From: Cerioporus squamosus
Lineage: Eukaryota > Basidiomycota > Agaricomycetes > Polyporales > Polyporaceae
NCBI GenBank assembly: GCA_022592435.1
Contig: JABYQS010000222.1
Location: 1-52,809 of the forward strand
DNA: 52,809 bases
Reading direction: 5' to 3'
The notes beneath the pieces are model-generated. The model saw only the letters and a program-made list of their open reading frames with translations, was not told the origin of the DNA and did not search any database. The position numbers and the translations under genes are program-made. Every line of letters begins with the position of its first letter. Within the stretch, counting starts at the first letter, position 1. Shown here in pieces: positions 32,258 through 42,779 of the stretch.

Positions 32258-34567
32258 CTATAGTAATGCATCATGTGTGTCTAGAAGGAAGTCGCGTGGA
32301 ATGCGATAAGGACAGTGTCCCTCCTTGCAAAGCTTCTGGACGGTCAGCCGGTTGCGCCGTTTGATCATCTCATCGAGGAAAAAGTTATACCTGTCTACGT
32401 CCATCTCACGCACGATGGCATGGTACTTGCAGAACCATGCGTTCGCCTGCTCGGCGGCCGACGAGTTGAAGCGCCATTTGCCGTCTGGCGTACGCAGCTC
32501 TGGCCAGTTGTACGGATTGCAATGGATGTTACACTGGACATCCGACGCCTTGTGTTTGCACTTGAAATGGAATACGTCCACCGGCAACGCGCAGTCTGCG
32601 AAGAAGTCGCGCGTGGCCTGATCCTTGTTGTTGAGCATGGCACGAAGGCGGCAATTCTGGTCGTGCCAGTGAACTTGCGGCTGCGATCTCTTGGTTGGGA
32701 AGAGAACACGCCAGAATTGCTGAGAGAGTGACCGAGTAAGTATGCTATTGCACCGAGAAAATTATGACTTACTAGCACGCCGTTGACGGCCTCTGAGCCG
32801 AAGAAGGTCGCACGCCCAAGGACGACACCGCAAGAGGCGACGCAGAGCTCCTCATTGTGCGTATGTCGACGCCCAAGTAGAGCCTTCAGCGGACGGTTGC
32901 CTTCAGAAGACTTCTCCTCACATTCGATCTCTCCGTCATCGAACACGGCGAACTCCTCTGCATCTGCGCCAGCTGTTGGAGTGAGCGACGCATCAGGCAG
33001 CACACTCGTAGTGAGAGGCTGCTGCTGAGTGCCAAGATGGCCGCGTGACTCGTTGACACGTTCCCATCGTTCCCGCAACTGGAACATCGCCTTGCCCTTC
33101 ATCTGATAGTGCGACTCGACGGATCTGTGCAACGGAGCTGAGCACGTCTTGAAGCCAGCCTCAGCAGGTTGACTGCACTCAACAACCGAGCACTGCAGCT
33201 CCAAATGAGCGTGTGTAGCGCAGTACCGCCCACCCTTCCTGCGGACGATTGGCTCCTTGCAGTCGTGAGAGCCACAGCACGGATGCCCGACGGTTACTCC
33301 GTCTGTTACCACGGACCGTACAGCGACTAGATAGATGTTAGCGTAGCCGCGGTTCATGACGATACAACGTACCGGTTTCGCCTTCCTCGTTCTCGTGCAC
33401 CCAGCAGCACAGGTCGCAGGCATGCGACCACTCTTCTTGCCCTGGGCCTACCATCATGAGATTCCGTGCTTGCAATGCAGGACGAAGTCGCTCTGCGTGG
33501 GATGGGGCGTTGTGATCGAGTTCAAGCGTGGTGCCGTGTTCCTGGTGATGGAGAAGAAGAGAGTGGGTGAAGAACGCGTCCCATGCCTGAATGGTTGTCA
33601 GGTGCTTCGAAAGCTTCGAGTCCAGGTTGAGCTCTGCGACGAGCTCGTCCGGACGTTCCGCGAGGTTGTAGATCTCGGCGGCATTTGTCGCGGACGTCCT
33701 GTAGTGATGCTATGTGAGAAAAACCTCTGAACATACGAGTGGATGGCGATGACGCACCATGACAAGACCATCGAGTTGGCGATGTCCTCGCAAACTTCGC
33801 TGGAGACATAGAAGTGTTGAGCGATCTGTATGAACGGCGGCGGGTCGCTGTAGTACGTCCGAGTGGACGCGCGGTCGTGGACGAAGTAGTTGTGGTAGTA
33901 GCGGGTCTTGCAGCCTGCATATATATAGATCAGCTATGGCATGCGATGAGAACATGTGCGACTCCGCCTTACCACGGCAGTAGAGCGACGTTGCCTTCGC
34001 GGGCACTGGTCCCAGGTCGCGCGTGAAGATGACAATGTCGTGTGAGCGCGCTTCCCCGAGCACGGTCACCTTGACATCGTAGCTATCGTCCGCCAGACGA
34101 GCGCGCTTCTTGCTGCATCTTGGATCACTGCACACGCGGGTCGGCGGACGAAGGTTATAGAAGCCTATGAAATGAGCTTGTTAGCAGCTTGTGTCGTGAC
34201 TCGACGCACTGCAACTGCACGCACATAAGTCAAACTGTTTACCCCACTTGAGGAAGAGCGGCAGCAGCGCATGCGCACGGCGCTGCTGCAGGCTGCTGGA
34301 CTTCTCGCCTTCCCAGGCTAGGTCTCGAAGAGTGGCCCATAGCCGGTTGATGTCGCTGGTGGGGAGTGAGAAGACCGTGCCGAAGAAGCCTGCGATGTGT
34401 GCGGGCAGATCGAGTGGCGCGGTGGCGTTGCCCGGTGGTTGAGGCGCTGATATCTCGGCCTTTAACCACCAGACTAGGTCGCAAAAGTTGACAAGCTCGT
34501 TCCAGGTGAGGAGCTCGGTGACCTCGGGGTACGCGGTGAGCAGGTGGTTGAGTTCCAGAAGATTCAT
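32258..34567 (-). CDS. CxC5/CxC6-like cysteine-cluster protein associated with KDZ transposons
   Basis: Exons (minus order) 34243-34567, 33973-34164, 33758-33914, 33373-33698, 32773-33326 and 32258-32719 join in phase to 671 residues. The N-terminal helical part starts MNLLELNHLLTAYPEVTELL. The CxC5-type cluster spans CSDPRCSKKRA, LYCRGCKTRYYHNYFV and later HACDLCCWVHE. The CxC6-type cluster spans GHPCCGSHDCKEPI, RYCATHAHLELQCSVVECSQ and KTCSAPLH. A short acidic linker precedes the C-terminal part (VDVFHFKCKHKASDVQCNIH, NPYNWPEL, SSAAEQANAWF), which resembles the end of a KDZ RNase H-fold domain. These proteins belong to the Kyakuja-Dileera-Zisupton superfamily typical of basidiomycetes. No break was found, so it could be functional. 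No terminal repeats marking a whole transposon were seen. Confidence 0.82.
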
Positions 34568-35132
34568 AGCGGGCGAGTAGCGTATATTGGTCGATGAGGT
34601 CTAAGCAGTGGTTGCGGGCCATGGTGGCGTGCAGAGACCGACGGCGAGGGCGGGCCATAGCGTCGTGACGGCGGGTGGAGGGCGGGAGCGCGCGCGGTCA
34701 CGGTGGACGGTGCGGGGTGTCACTGTGACCCATCCGTGACCGACACGCGTGGCTCTCCGCCGAAGTCTCCGCCGGAGCTCTCCATGGAGAGATTTCCTAG
34801 TCGTTTGAACGTTCTCCGTCACCCACTCGTCCTCGCGAACCGAAGCGCCTGCACGCTTGATTGGTGCTGGCTAGGCGCCCATGATGGTGGCGAGAGCTGC
34901 TCCGCCTTTCTGGTCTCTCGGATCCACAAAACGCGTCCTTCACATGATCAATGGAAGCCTAAACGGATGCTTTTCATTGACGCGAAGGCACAGTGCAGTA
35001 GTGCTAGCTAGTACATCTAGACTTCTATCCTACGGTGCGAAGGACTCAGGAAAGTGCATGCCTCACCTTGGACGAAGCTTAATTCTATGAAGGTACAGAG
35101 ATGTTAGCCAGCGAGGTTGGAAGGAGACGTAC
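34568..35132. other. Promoter region of the CxC5/CxC6 gene
   Basis: No gene seen. It carries the second copy of the 27-bp dyad at 34765-34791. Confidence 0.5.
34765..34791. repeat. 27-bp dyad motif, copy 2
   Basis: Begins GTCTCCGCCGGAG and ends with the perfect palindrome CTCTCCATGGAGAG. It is about 200-225 bp upstream of the CxC5/CxC6 ATG and matches, inverted, 25813-25839 with one mismatch. Confidence 0.7.
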
Positions 35133-35954
35133 CAATGAGCACAATGCCGCCGGGGCGGCCGCATCCGTACGGGCGAAGGTGCTTGCTGCGGACACCACAC
35201 ATCAGCAATGTGTTTTCAAGTCGCGCACAACACGACCAAGACTTACCATTCGGAAGCTCAGCCTTGCAATGCGTCGCGCACACTCCGCACGATCCGAGCC
35301 ACCCGTCCCTGACAGGTAACTCTACCGGAAAGGCGTTGGCTCTCCGTCTCTCCCTGCGTTCGCGACAGTGCACGAGACGGCTTACAGGAGTCAGCAGAAG
35401 CCTGAGCGTGACGCGACGCGAACGTCGGATGCCACTAGGTGGGCCTACACGCGACGAGGCGGCTGAGACTGAGGACATCGAGTGACTACGGGAGCATAAG
35501 ATTGGTAAAGCGAGTAGTATGCCTGGAGATAGACAACATACCCGGTGCAGTGTCCAGCTATGCGAAAGGCGACATGCGCGGTGGGGGTGATGTGGTAGTA
35601 CCGCGCGGCCGCGATCAAGCACTGAATAAGTACTCGATCATTCCGTCGACACTAACACAGGACAGATCCAGTTAGAGATCAGTAGCAGAGGATGTGATAT
35701 GTGGCGTGACATACCTCGAAGGCGTCGAGACACCGAGGAAGGTGGCTATGGCTGAGATCCAGGGTCAGAAGAGCTCAGATTACGGTGGCGAATGACTCAC
35801 AGAGCCAGGTTCAGGTGTCCGCCATGGCCCATCGAGCGATAGAGCTCGAACGATGGGCCTAGATGAGGACCCCGTCGTCACCCTCGCTCGAGTCCCTGGT
35901 GAAGGGTACACCGCAGCCAACGCCGGAGAAGCGCAGGTTACAGTACAGCGCCAT
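35133..35954 (-). pseudogene. Copy B of the unrecognised family
   Basis: Starts at an ATG at 35954 below a TATA-like box (GGTATAAAGC, 36031-36040). The sequence parallels copy A exon by exon, with the same GTATGT donors, and ends in the Cys/His motif (RDGWLGSCGVCATHCKAELP). In the first exon the frame used by copy A runs into stop codons, and elsewhere the frames of successive exons disagree, so it is decayed. Its 5' part forms an inverted repeat with copy C. Confidence 0.55.
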
Positions 35955-36124
35955 GTGAGAACGCCGCTCGAGAGGAGAGAGGGGAGAGGACGTGGTGGGA
36001 GTGAGGAAAGAGCAGACGGGCGACGAGCAGGCTTTATACCCGAGAGGCTGGCAGCTCTCGGCACATGCCGGGTAGACAGTCTTCACAAGTCTTTGGCGGC
36101 CGAACAAGGAACCGTCCATATTCG
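35760..36124 (-). repeat. Inverted-repeat arm 1 (5' part of copy B)
   Basis: About 365 bp, closely matching 36902-37266 in opposite orientation by eye. It covers promoter, first exon and first intron. Outside this arm the copies are much less alike. Confidence 0.8.
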
Positions 36125-36134
36125 GGTGACAATA

Positions 36135-36899
36135 GAGTCTTGTCTTTCTTGTCTGGAGAGGGTGACCGGCCATTTGTGAAGAGATCTATGCCGAGATTCG
36201 TTCCACAACAGCGCTCGGTCCTTTTGCAATGATGAGGTCGACGAGGATACGATACTGCATGGAGACGCAGGGGGATCTTACCTGCGATGATGTTGCTTCC
36301 TTGTTTCCGGACTGTCACTGGAATGAGTACGGGCAGACCGCCACGATGCTTCGGAGTGGAGACCAAGGCAAGATGAGACTGCGACGCGGCACGCCGCCTG
36401 CGTCGTCGTCAGCCCACAGCGACAAAGAGACGCAAATATGACCGGCCCGAACCAACCGACCATAGCCGTCGTCGCGCCACCCGTCCTCGCAACGCGTCAC
36501 CTTGTCCTCCTTCCAGTTGGTCTACTGTGGCGATCTTGGCAGCCATGGACCCCGGTATGCAGCGAGATCTGTCTGCTCTGGATCTGGGAATCTACACGGT
36601 GCTTGTAGCCTGAGCTGTCCTGTGAGAGCCCGTCGTTCTATCAACCCAACATCGCCCCAGTTACCGGCGCCGCATGGCGCACGTCGCGGTCCATACCTTG
36701 CAGAGGAAGAACATCCATATACGCATCTCCAGTAGCATCTGAAACTTTGTGGGTGCATCGGCGCGCCCTCGGAATGATGAACCGCGCCTCACCCTCCAAG
36801 ACGTGTTCTTTTTGTCTCCGTTCCTCTTACCCTGAAGACGAACACCATCGGCGCTGGCTGAGCCTCATAGAGCAAGATGGGACAGCGCCCCACCTATGT
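36135..36899. other. Spacer between the inverted-repeat arms
   Basis: About 0.77 kb with no recognised gene. It separates the promoters of copies B and C, which point away from it. Confidence 0.6.
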
Positions 36900-36901
36900 G
36901 C

Positions 36902-37266
36902 CGAGTATGGACGGTTCCTTGTTCGGCCGCCAAAGACTTGGGAAGACTGTCTACCCGGCATGTGCCGAGAGCTGCCAGCCTCTCGGATATAAAGCCTGCT
37001 CGTCGCCCGTCTGCTCTTTCCTCACTCCCACCACGTCCTCTCCCCTCTCTCCTCTCGAGCGGCGTTCTCACATGGCGCCGTACTGTAACCTGCGCTTCTC
37101 CGGCGTTGGCTGCGGTGTACCCTTCACCAGGGACTCGAGCGAGGGTGACGACGGGGTCCTCATCTAGGCCCATCGTTCGAGCTCTATTGCTCGATGGGCC
37201 ATGGCGGACACCTGAATCCGGATCTGTGAGTGTTTCGCCACCGCTGCTTCAGCTCTTCTGACCTTG
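36902..37266 (+). repeat. Inverted-repeat arm 2 (5' part of copy C)
   Basis: Counterpart of 35760-36124, including the TATA-like box (GGATATAAAGCC, 36985-36996). Confidence 0.8.
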
Positions 37267-37870
37267 AACTCCAACGGTAGCCGCCTTCGACGGTGTCCCG
37301 ACGCTCTACAGGTATGTCGCGCTACATACCGTACCCTCTATATGTCTGATTTGAGTTGTCTTGCCTTAGCGTCGAGATATAGATCAAGTCTCCGTGCTTG
37401 ACTGCGACTCGCACGATACTACTACACCACCCCATCGTGCGGCCGCCCCCGGCATTCCTGGACTCACTATCAGGTACGTTGTTCATCTTTCCAGTCGCAG
37501 ACACTGGCTGTAGCCAACCCCATTGTCCGCAGTACGCTATATGCGCCCTACTCCAGCCTCTAGCCGATCCGTCGCGTATAAGCCCACCTGGTGGCATCCG
37601 ACGTTCGCGTCGCACCACACTCAGGCTCTCACTGATCCCCGCAAGCCGCCTCGCGCACCGTCGGAGGCGCAGGGTATAGACGGGGAACCAACGCCTGTCC
37701 GGTTAAGTCACCTGTCCGGGACAGGTGGCTCGGACTGTGCGGGGTGTGTGCGGCGCACTGCAAGGCTGAGCCTCCATCTGGTATGTCCCTGATTGTGTAT
37801 TTTGCGAACCCACAAGTAACAGCTCTCCATAGCGACCGCCTACTACTCCTATGGATGGCCTTGCTTATAG
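37072..37870 (+). pseudogene. Copy C of the unrecognised family
   Basis: ATG at 37072 (MAPYCNLRFSGVGCGVPF) leads to a stop after about 30 codons in the frame that aligns with copy A (TAG near 37166). Later blocks match copies A and B: VAYKPTWWHPTFAS near 37580 and the Cys/His block near 37720-37780 (GVCAAHCKAEPPSG). The splice-like boundaries are kept, but the frames no longer connect. Confidence 0.55.
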
Positions 37871-38094
37871 GTGCGTATCGGGTACCGCATGTCATACAGG
37901 AAGGACGCTTCCCCATGCGTCTCGGCCCTACTCCAGGGACGGTATGCATCGCAGGTACGTGACGGACCTCATCGTAGAGATGAAGCTGTAAGTCAGTAGT
38001 TCGCCTCAATCAATCCGTGCATGTCCCGGTTTTTCTACATATCTGCAACGCTTGAAGTTCAACAGACCTCGAACCGTACACACCTTTTTGAATG

Positions 38095-38325
38095 TTACAC
38101 CTGCGTCGCGAGTTTGCAAAACGTCGCACTGAAGGTCAAAGTGATACCCAGGGTCCGGGTGATGTCGTCTGTGCCTCCAGGCTTCCCAAAACTGAGCTCG
38201 GTGTTGATCAAGCCCGACTTCTGGATCTCCGACATTGTTGAACCGCCCCGCTGTTGAACACAGTGTTGCAATCATTGTAGGCACCCTCTGCGAGCGCGTT
38301 ATTCCAGTTCAATATCGAGCTACTC
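38095..38325 (-). pseudogene. GH18 C-terminal remnant
   Basis: The reading NNALAEGAYNDCNTVFNSGG followed, after a one-base shift near 38246-38250, by STMSEIQKSG and SFGKPGG matches the region of the neighbouring chitinase with EDCNTLVNSAGGSAIFEIVK and IGKPG. Beyond GKPG it diverges and stops at 38095. The catalytic half is absent or unrecognisable upstream. Confidence 0.6.
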
Positions 38326-38790
38326 ACAAGCTCAGAGTCAGGCAGAGTTGACATGTGACATTGGATTTGGCAGCTTGAGAGAGCTCCCAGAGGTACGAGA
38401 TCGAGCCCTGACGAAAGCATGATCGTGACAGCAGGCGCGTTGCCTGACCGGTCGAAAACCGCAACCATGGCGCCGATTATGTGGCTTCGTTGTCCTGCGG
38501 CATGGTCGGCAGGAACCGTGCGCAACTTGAAGATTGACGGATACATAGTTCTCGTCCAATGCCGCCACTTTGTTAATTGTGTGGAGCGGCCTGACAGCCC
38601 TTCCGTGTCCGACGTGTTGGATGAAGTATTGCAAATATACATAGCCTGAGGGCCTCTTAAAAACAGTATACACGTGAGGTTCCTCACTTCAGGGATCGTT
38701 CGTACCCCACGACGACGTCCTCATCAAGCCGGTGACCAAACCGTACACCAGTCTCCCTCATGAGAAGTACCACCTGCGCCCGTACTTAAC

Positions 38791-39995
38791 TCACGCGAAC
38801 GAACCTCCCTTTACGGCAGATATCCAGTCCGTGTTCGCCCCAGGAAACTGTCCGTACCCACCATCAGCGCGTACCCTGTCCGCCCAGCTCCGAGACAACA
38901 CGCACCTCGAACGCCATCACGCCCGCATTCCAGCCCTGCTGAATCGCCTGCTGGATGCACGTTCCCAACGTTTCGGGATCGATGAACCCGCTGTCGGCAT
39001 CAGTCGACGCGCCGGGCTTGCCGATGTCGAGCTTGCCGATGTCGACGCCGGACTTGACGATCTCGAAGATCGCGGAGCCGCCGGCGCTGTTCACCAGCGT
39101 GTTACAGTCTTCGTAGCCGGGCCCGGGGACCTCTGAAGGGGAGATGATGTTTAGGATGGAGTGCGAGCAGTGAAGACAAGAAGCAGCGGAGAGCACACGC
39201 ACGGTTGTAGAACTGGATATTGTACTGGGAACACAAGACACCGCGCAACAGTGAGTAGTCTCCGGCATTGCTGGCAGAGACGATATCTTACCCAGTCAAT
39301 CAGACTACCGACGGTCTGATCCACAGTGAGGTAACAGCCCCCAGGGCACAAGCCGGGCTGGAACCACGGGCCAATGGGCGCATGAGTAAGGATGAACTGC
39401 CCCTTCGGCAGCTGCCCACGCAGCGTCTGGGTGAACGTCGCAAGCCACTGCTCGCCCACGTTCGGCTTCTTCAAGACGAGGTCGAACTCCTCCCAGTCGA
39501 CGTCGATCCCGTCCAGGTCCGTGTTCAGCACGAACTGCGCCATCTGGTTCGCGAGCGCGGCCGGATCGAGCCCCGCGTTCGTCGGCAGCTCCGTCTGGCC
39601 GAAAGCGGAGACGACGATGGAAACGCCTGCGTCGTTGTACTGCGCCTTGAGGCCCTGGCGCGCCTGGGAGTCCAGGTTTGCCCAAACCTGTACCTGGTCG
39701 TGCGGACCGTCCGACAGCAAGAACGCCAGGTTCCTGTTGAGCGGATCGTCAGCATAGCGCAGTTGGGTCAAGGCGGACGCCAGGCCACTTACACAACGTT
39801 GAACCCTTGGATCTGGTCCAAAGGTGGGAGAGCGTCTCCGCTGCCAATGCCGGCGTCGGTGTAAACGACGAACTTCGGACCATCTGGGATGAGACCGGCT
39901 CGAGGGATGTGTGTGATAGGAAATCCAGAAACCACAGCGAGTGCGACCAGCGCAGAGAAAAAGACGAAGGATCGAACGAAAGACGAAGTGAACAT
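38791..39995 (-). CDS. Glycoside hydrolase family 18 chitinase-like protein
   Basis: Five exons run from ATG at 39995 to TGA at 38791, about 315 residues. An N-terminal signal peptide (FFSALVALAVVSGFPI) is followed by KFVVYTDAGIGSGDALPP, FNVVNLAFLLSDGPHDQV, a strand with SIVVSAFGQTELPTN, and the catalytic motif LDGIDVDWEEFDL; the last Glu of DxxDxDxE is the acid/base residue. The C-terminal part (YNIQFYNE, EDCNTLVNS, and AGVMAFEFPGANTDWISAVK) supplies the usual MxF/xFP end of the barrel. Expected to be secreted, cutting chitin or chito-oligosaccharides in wall turnover or attack on other fungi. TATA-like GGATATAAG lies at 40098-40106. No frame break. Confidence 0.9.
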
Positions 39996-41545
39996 GGATA
40001 AAGATAATCCCTACCAGAGGGCAAAAGAAGTAAGAAGTGAAGGGCGGACAGGACTCAGACGAAGGCGATGGCAAGCACGCAGGTACCAGAGGCACATCTT
40101 ATATCCGCTAGGGAGTCCGATCCCGGTCAGCATGTGGAGAGAGCACGATGTCGCAGACTCAGTGAGTTTACATCCGTGTGCCCTGTGGATAACGGGAGAC
40201 TTGCGGGAGACTGGCGTAACCATGGTGCCCTGCTGGTGATCGCTCATCCAGGATGGTTGACGGTGCCAGACTTTGAGCCAGGTAAGCCAAAACATGAGCG
40301 CGTGTCGTGGTACCTGCCTTTTGAATGCCAAGGAGTCACGAAATCTCTCACTGAGAAGTGAACAGAGCGCATCACCAGGGAGACCGTCCACGTATACTCA
40401 CCGCGCCCAGCGTTGTCCTCACGACAGTAAGGCTACACAGGGTCCTCGCACTTGCACGGACCCCGTATGAAGCCGACTCCCAAGTCGATAGTTTGGAGCG
40501 GTTCCCTGCGCTGATCGCTGAAACGCACTGGGAGATATTTCTCGCGGATATTTGACTGAATGTTGCTAACTTGTACGTGTACGTCCTCGTCGACATTCGT
40601 GTTGGCAGTGTTGTCCAGACTGTCCAGGGCCTGATAGCTGAGCAAGGGCGACGAGAGGTTCATTGGACCACCTGCCTCATCTTGTGCCATCAGCATAAAT
40701 AGCGCCTCAAAAGACTCGATGAACGAGGCAGCTAGGAGGAACAGCAAGTCAACGACACCGTTAGAAACCCGGGCCGCCCAAGCGGACTCGAGATGAAAGA
40801 AAGCCTATTCACCGAGGGGTCGCCATGAGGCCGATTTAGGGCTGGTAAATAATTTGCCGTGCACTATCGCTGCTCCTCTGACTAGCGGCGAGAGTACTCG
40901 CACCGAACGTGGTGAAGAGATGATCTTGTACTTCAAGGTTCAGCGGAGGATGGACGACGAGATGAGCCAACTTCGCATTGTGCCCATTGGGATAAGCCAA
41001 GATGAATGGCTACTATACTGTCTGGACTTCAGTTACACCATGAACCCTTGGCGCAGCGGTAGCGCGTGTGATTCCAGTTGGGAAATCCACAAGGTCATCC
41101 GTTCAATCCGGGTAGGGTTCAATTCGTTTTCTACCTCTTTTGCTCTCGCATGTAACATGCGTACCTCTACCCATATAGCTGCGCTCCCAAGATTCGAAGG
41201 CCAGTGCAGTATTCAGAAACACAGAAAGAGACGATGTTTGAATTTTGCATCGAGTGGACCAGCGGCCACGCGTTGTATCGTCATTGAGTCGGGCGGTTAT
41301 ACGAGCACCCAGGGGCACCCGGCGTACGACTTGCCGAGTCAGTTCATTCGTTCGTCCTGGAGTGGGCCTACTGCAATGCATTCACAAGGTGAAGGATGTT
41401 TGCCGATAACAGCAAATATCAGAGAAAGCAATGATAGACATTGGAGAGCATGATTTGCACTACTACACTTGCAAGGAATGAAGTCCGTTGGGGTCCACCA
41501 CGACGACCGGCAGAGATACAAGTTGTCAGCGACGTAGGCTTCAGC
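39996..41545. other. Intergenic, no supported gene
   Basis: Holds the chitinase promoter. The largest ORF (40854-41453, plus, 199 codons) has no family resemblance and an unstructured composition. Another at 40433-40747 (minus) is equally unsupported. Confidence 0.5.
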
Positions 41546-42459
41546 TCAGTCTTTGCGCTTGTCAGAGACGCTGCCCGTCTTCTGGTTGTACTCGGTGGCG
41601 AGGCGGTCGTACTCCTTGGCGTTCTGCTCCGCTTGCTTCTTGACGATGTCTGGTATGGCACGCCGGTCGGAATGTGAGCATGTGTGAGTGTATGAACGAG
41701 CATGCTGTGACACATACCGTAGTCCTTCGTCTTCTCCTCTGCGATTGCAAGCTTCTGCTTGAGCTCTTCGATTTGCTTGGCCTGGTCAGCGCCAGCCGAC
41801 TTCCCGGTCTGCACCAGTGACAAGTGAGGTCATGAAAGTATGAGGACAACAACAGGGACTCACCGAGTTCTTGAGCTTCGCGTACTCCTCCTGCGTATGG
41901 ATGAGGTCGAGGATGATGTAGAAGGTGCGGGTGAGGACCAAGGAAAGGAACAGGCAGAAGCCCGTAAGGTAGGTGTTCCGTTGTGCGCTACACGGAGACG
42001 CGTCAGAGCGAATCTCATATTTAGAACGAATCGACACGCACTAGAACTTGCGCGCGGCCATGTTCGTCTCTGCACGCACATCCTGCGCCCCTGTCCCGGA
42101 CGACTTGGCCAGGTCGGCCTCCGCGGTGACTCTCCACATCCTCTGCACCGCGTCAACAAACAGTATTGTTATGAATCTGCACCCAACGAGTAAGTCGCGC
42201 GAGCACTCCGGGCGGACGAAGAGCGGAGACGGACATGAAGGCTATTTTGACACCATATGCGAGTTTTGCGACAATGGGGCTCTCCGAGAGGAAGTTGAAT
42301 AACTTCTTGCGGACAGTATGAGGAAGCGGGAAAACGAGAACACAGAAGGTGGCCATCTCCGCTGCCAGGAGCATGAACGTGAGGGTATAGCTGGCCGAAC
42401 ATGGTCGTCAGCGTCGCCACACTCGCTGGTGGTGAACACGGCACGTACTAGACAGTCAT
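41546..42459 (-). CDS. BAP31/Yet-like ER membrane protein
   Basis: Six exons read from ATG at 42459 (only 11 nt in the first exon: MTV plus TA) to TGA at 41546, about 215 residues. It has YYTLTFMLLAAEMATFCVLV (helix 1), VKIAFIFITILFVDAVQRMW (helix 2), NMAARKFYAQRNTYLTGF and LFLSLVLTRTFYIILDLI (helix 3). A cytosolic coiled coil follows (QAKQIEELKQKLAIAEEKTK, then EQNAKEYDRLATEYNQK), and the end is DKRKD, a di-basic ER-type tail. BAP31/Yet1/Yet3 proteins help sort membrane cargo leaving the ER. It is divergent from the Ubp6 gene. No frame break. Confidence 0.9.
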
Positions 42460-42779
42460 GGCGAATCCGGGGCTTGAGAGAGAGAAAGGTGCTAATGTTA
42501 GAAGATTGGGGGAAGGATGTCGTGGTCGTCTGGAGAGAAGGGCAATAAGAGGGCGTGCGCCACCGCGCCGCAGCCTCGACGCGTACCGGACACGTCGCCC
42601 TGAGCCGCGACGTCATCGCCCGGCCTCGCCGCCCGCTCCGGCCTCGTTTGCCTTTTGTGACCCAGACGGGTTTGTCAGCAAAATCTCCGATCTCTGTCTT
42701 TGCGCGTACGCGTACGCGTCAGGCTGGAGTGCAAGCCACAAACGCTTCTTGCCCTCCTACCCCCATCTTTACCACTCTC
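42460..42779. promoter_or_regulatory. Shared divergent promoter region (BAP31-like / UBP6)
   Basis: Only 320 bp separate the two start codons, so both promoters must lie here. No clear TATA box is visible. Near 42706 is CGTACGCGTACGCGT, a short alternating repeat. Confidence 0.6.

Noticed and set aside
40854..41453. 199-codon plus-strand ORF
   Set aside because: No family resemblance, unstructured composition and no intron or promoter support; likely chance.
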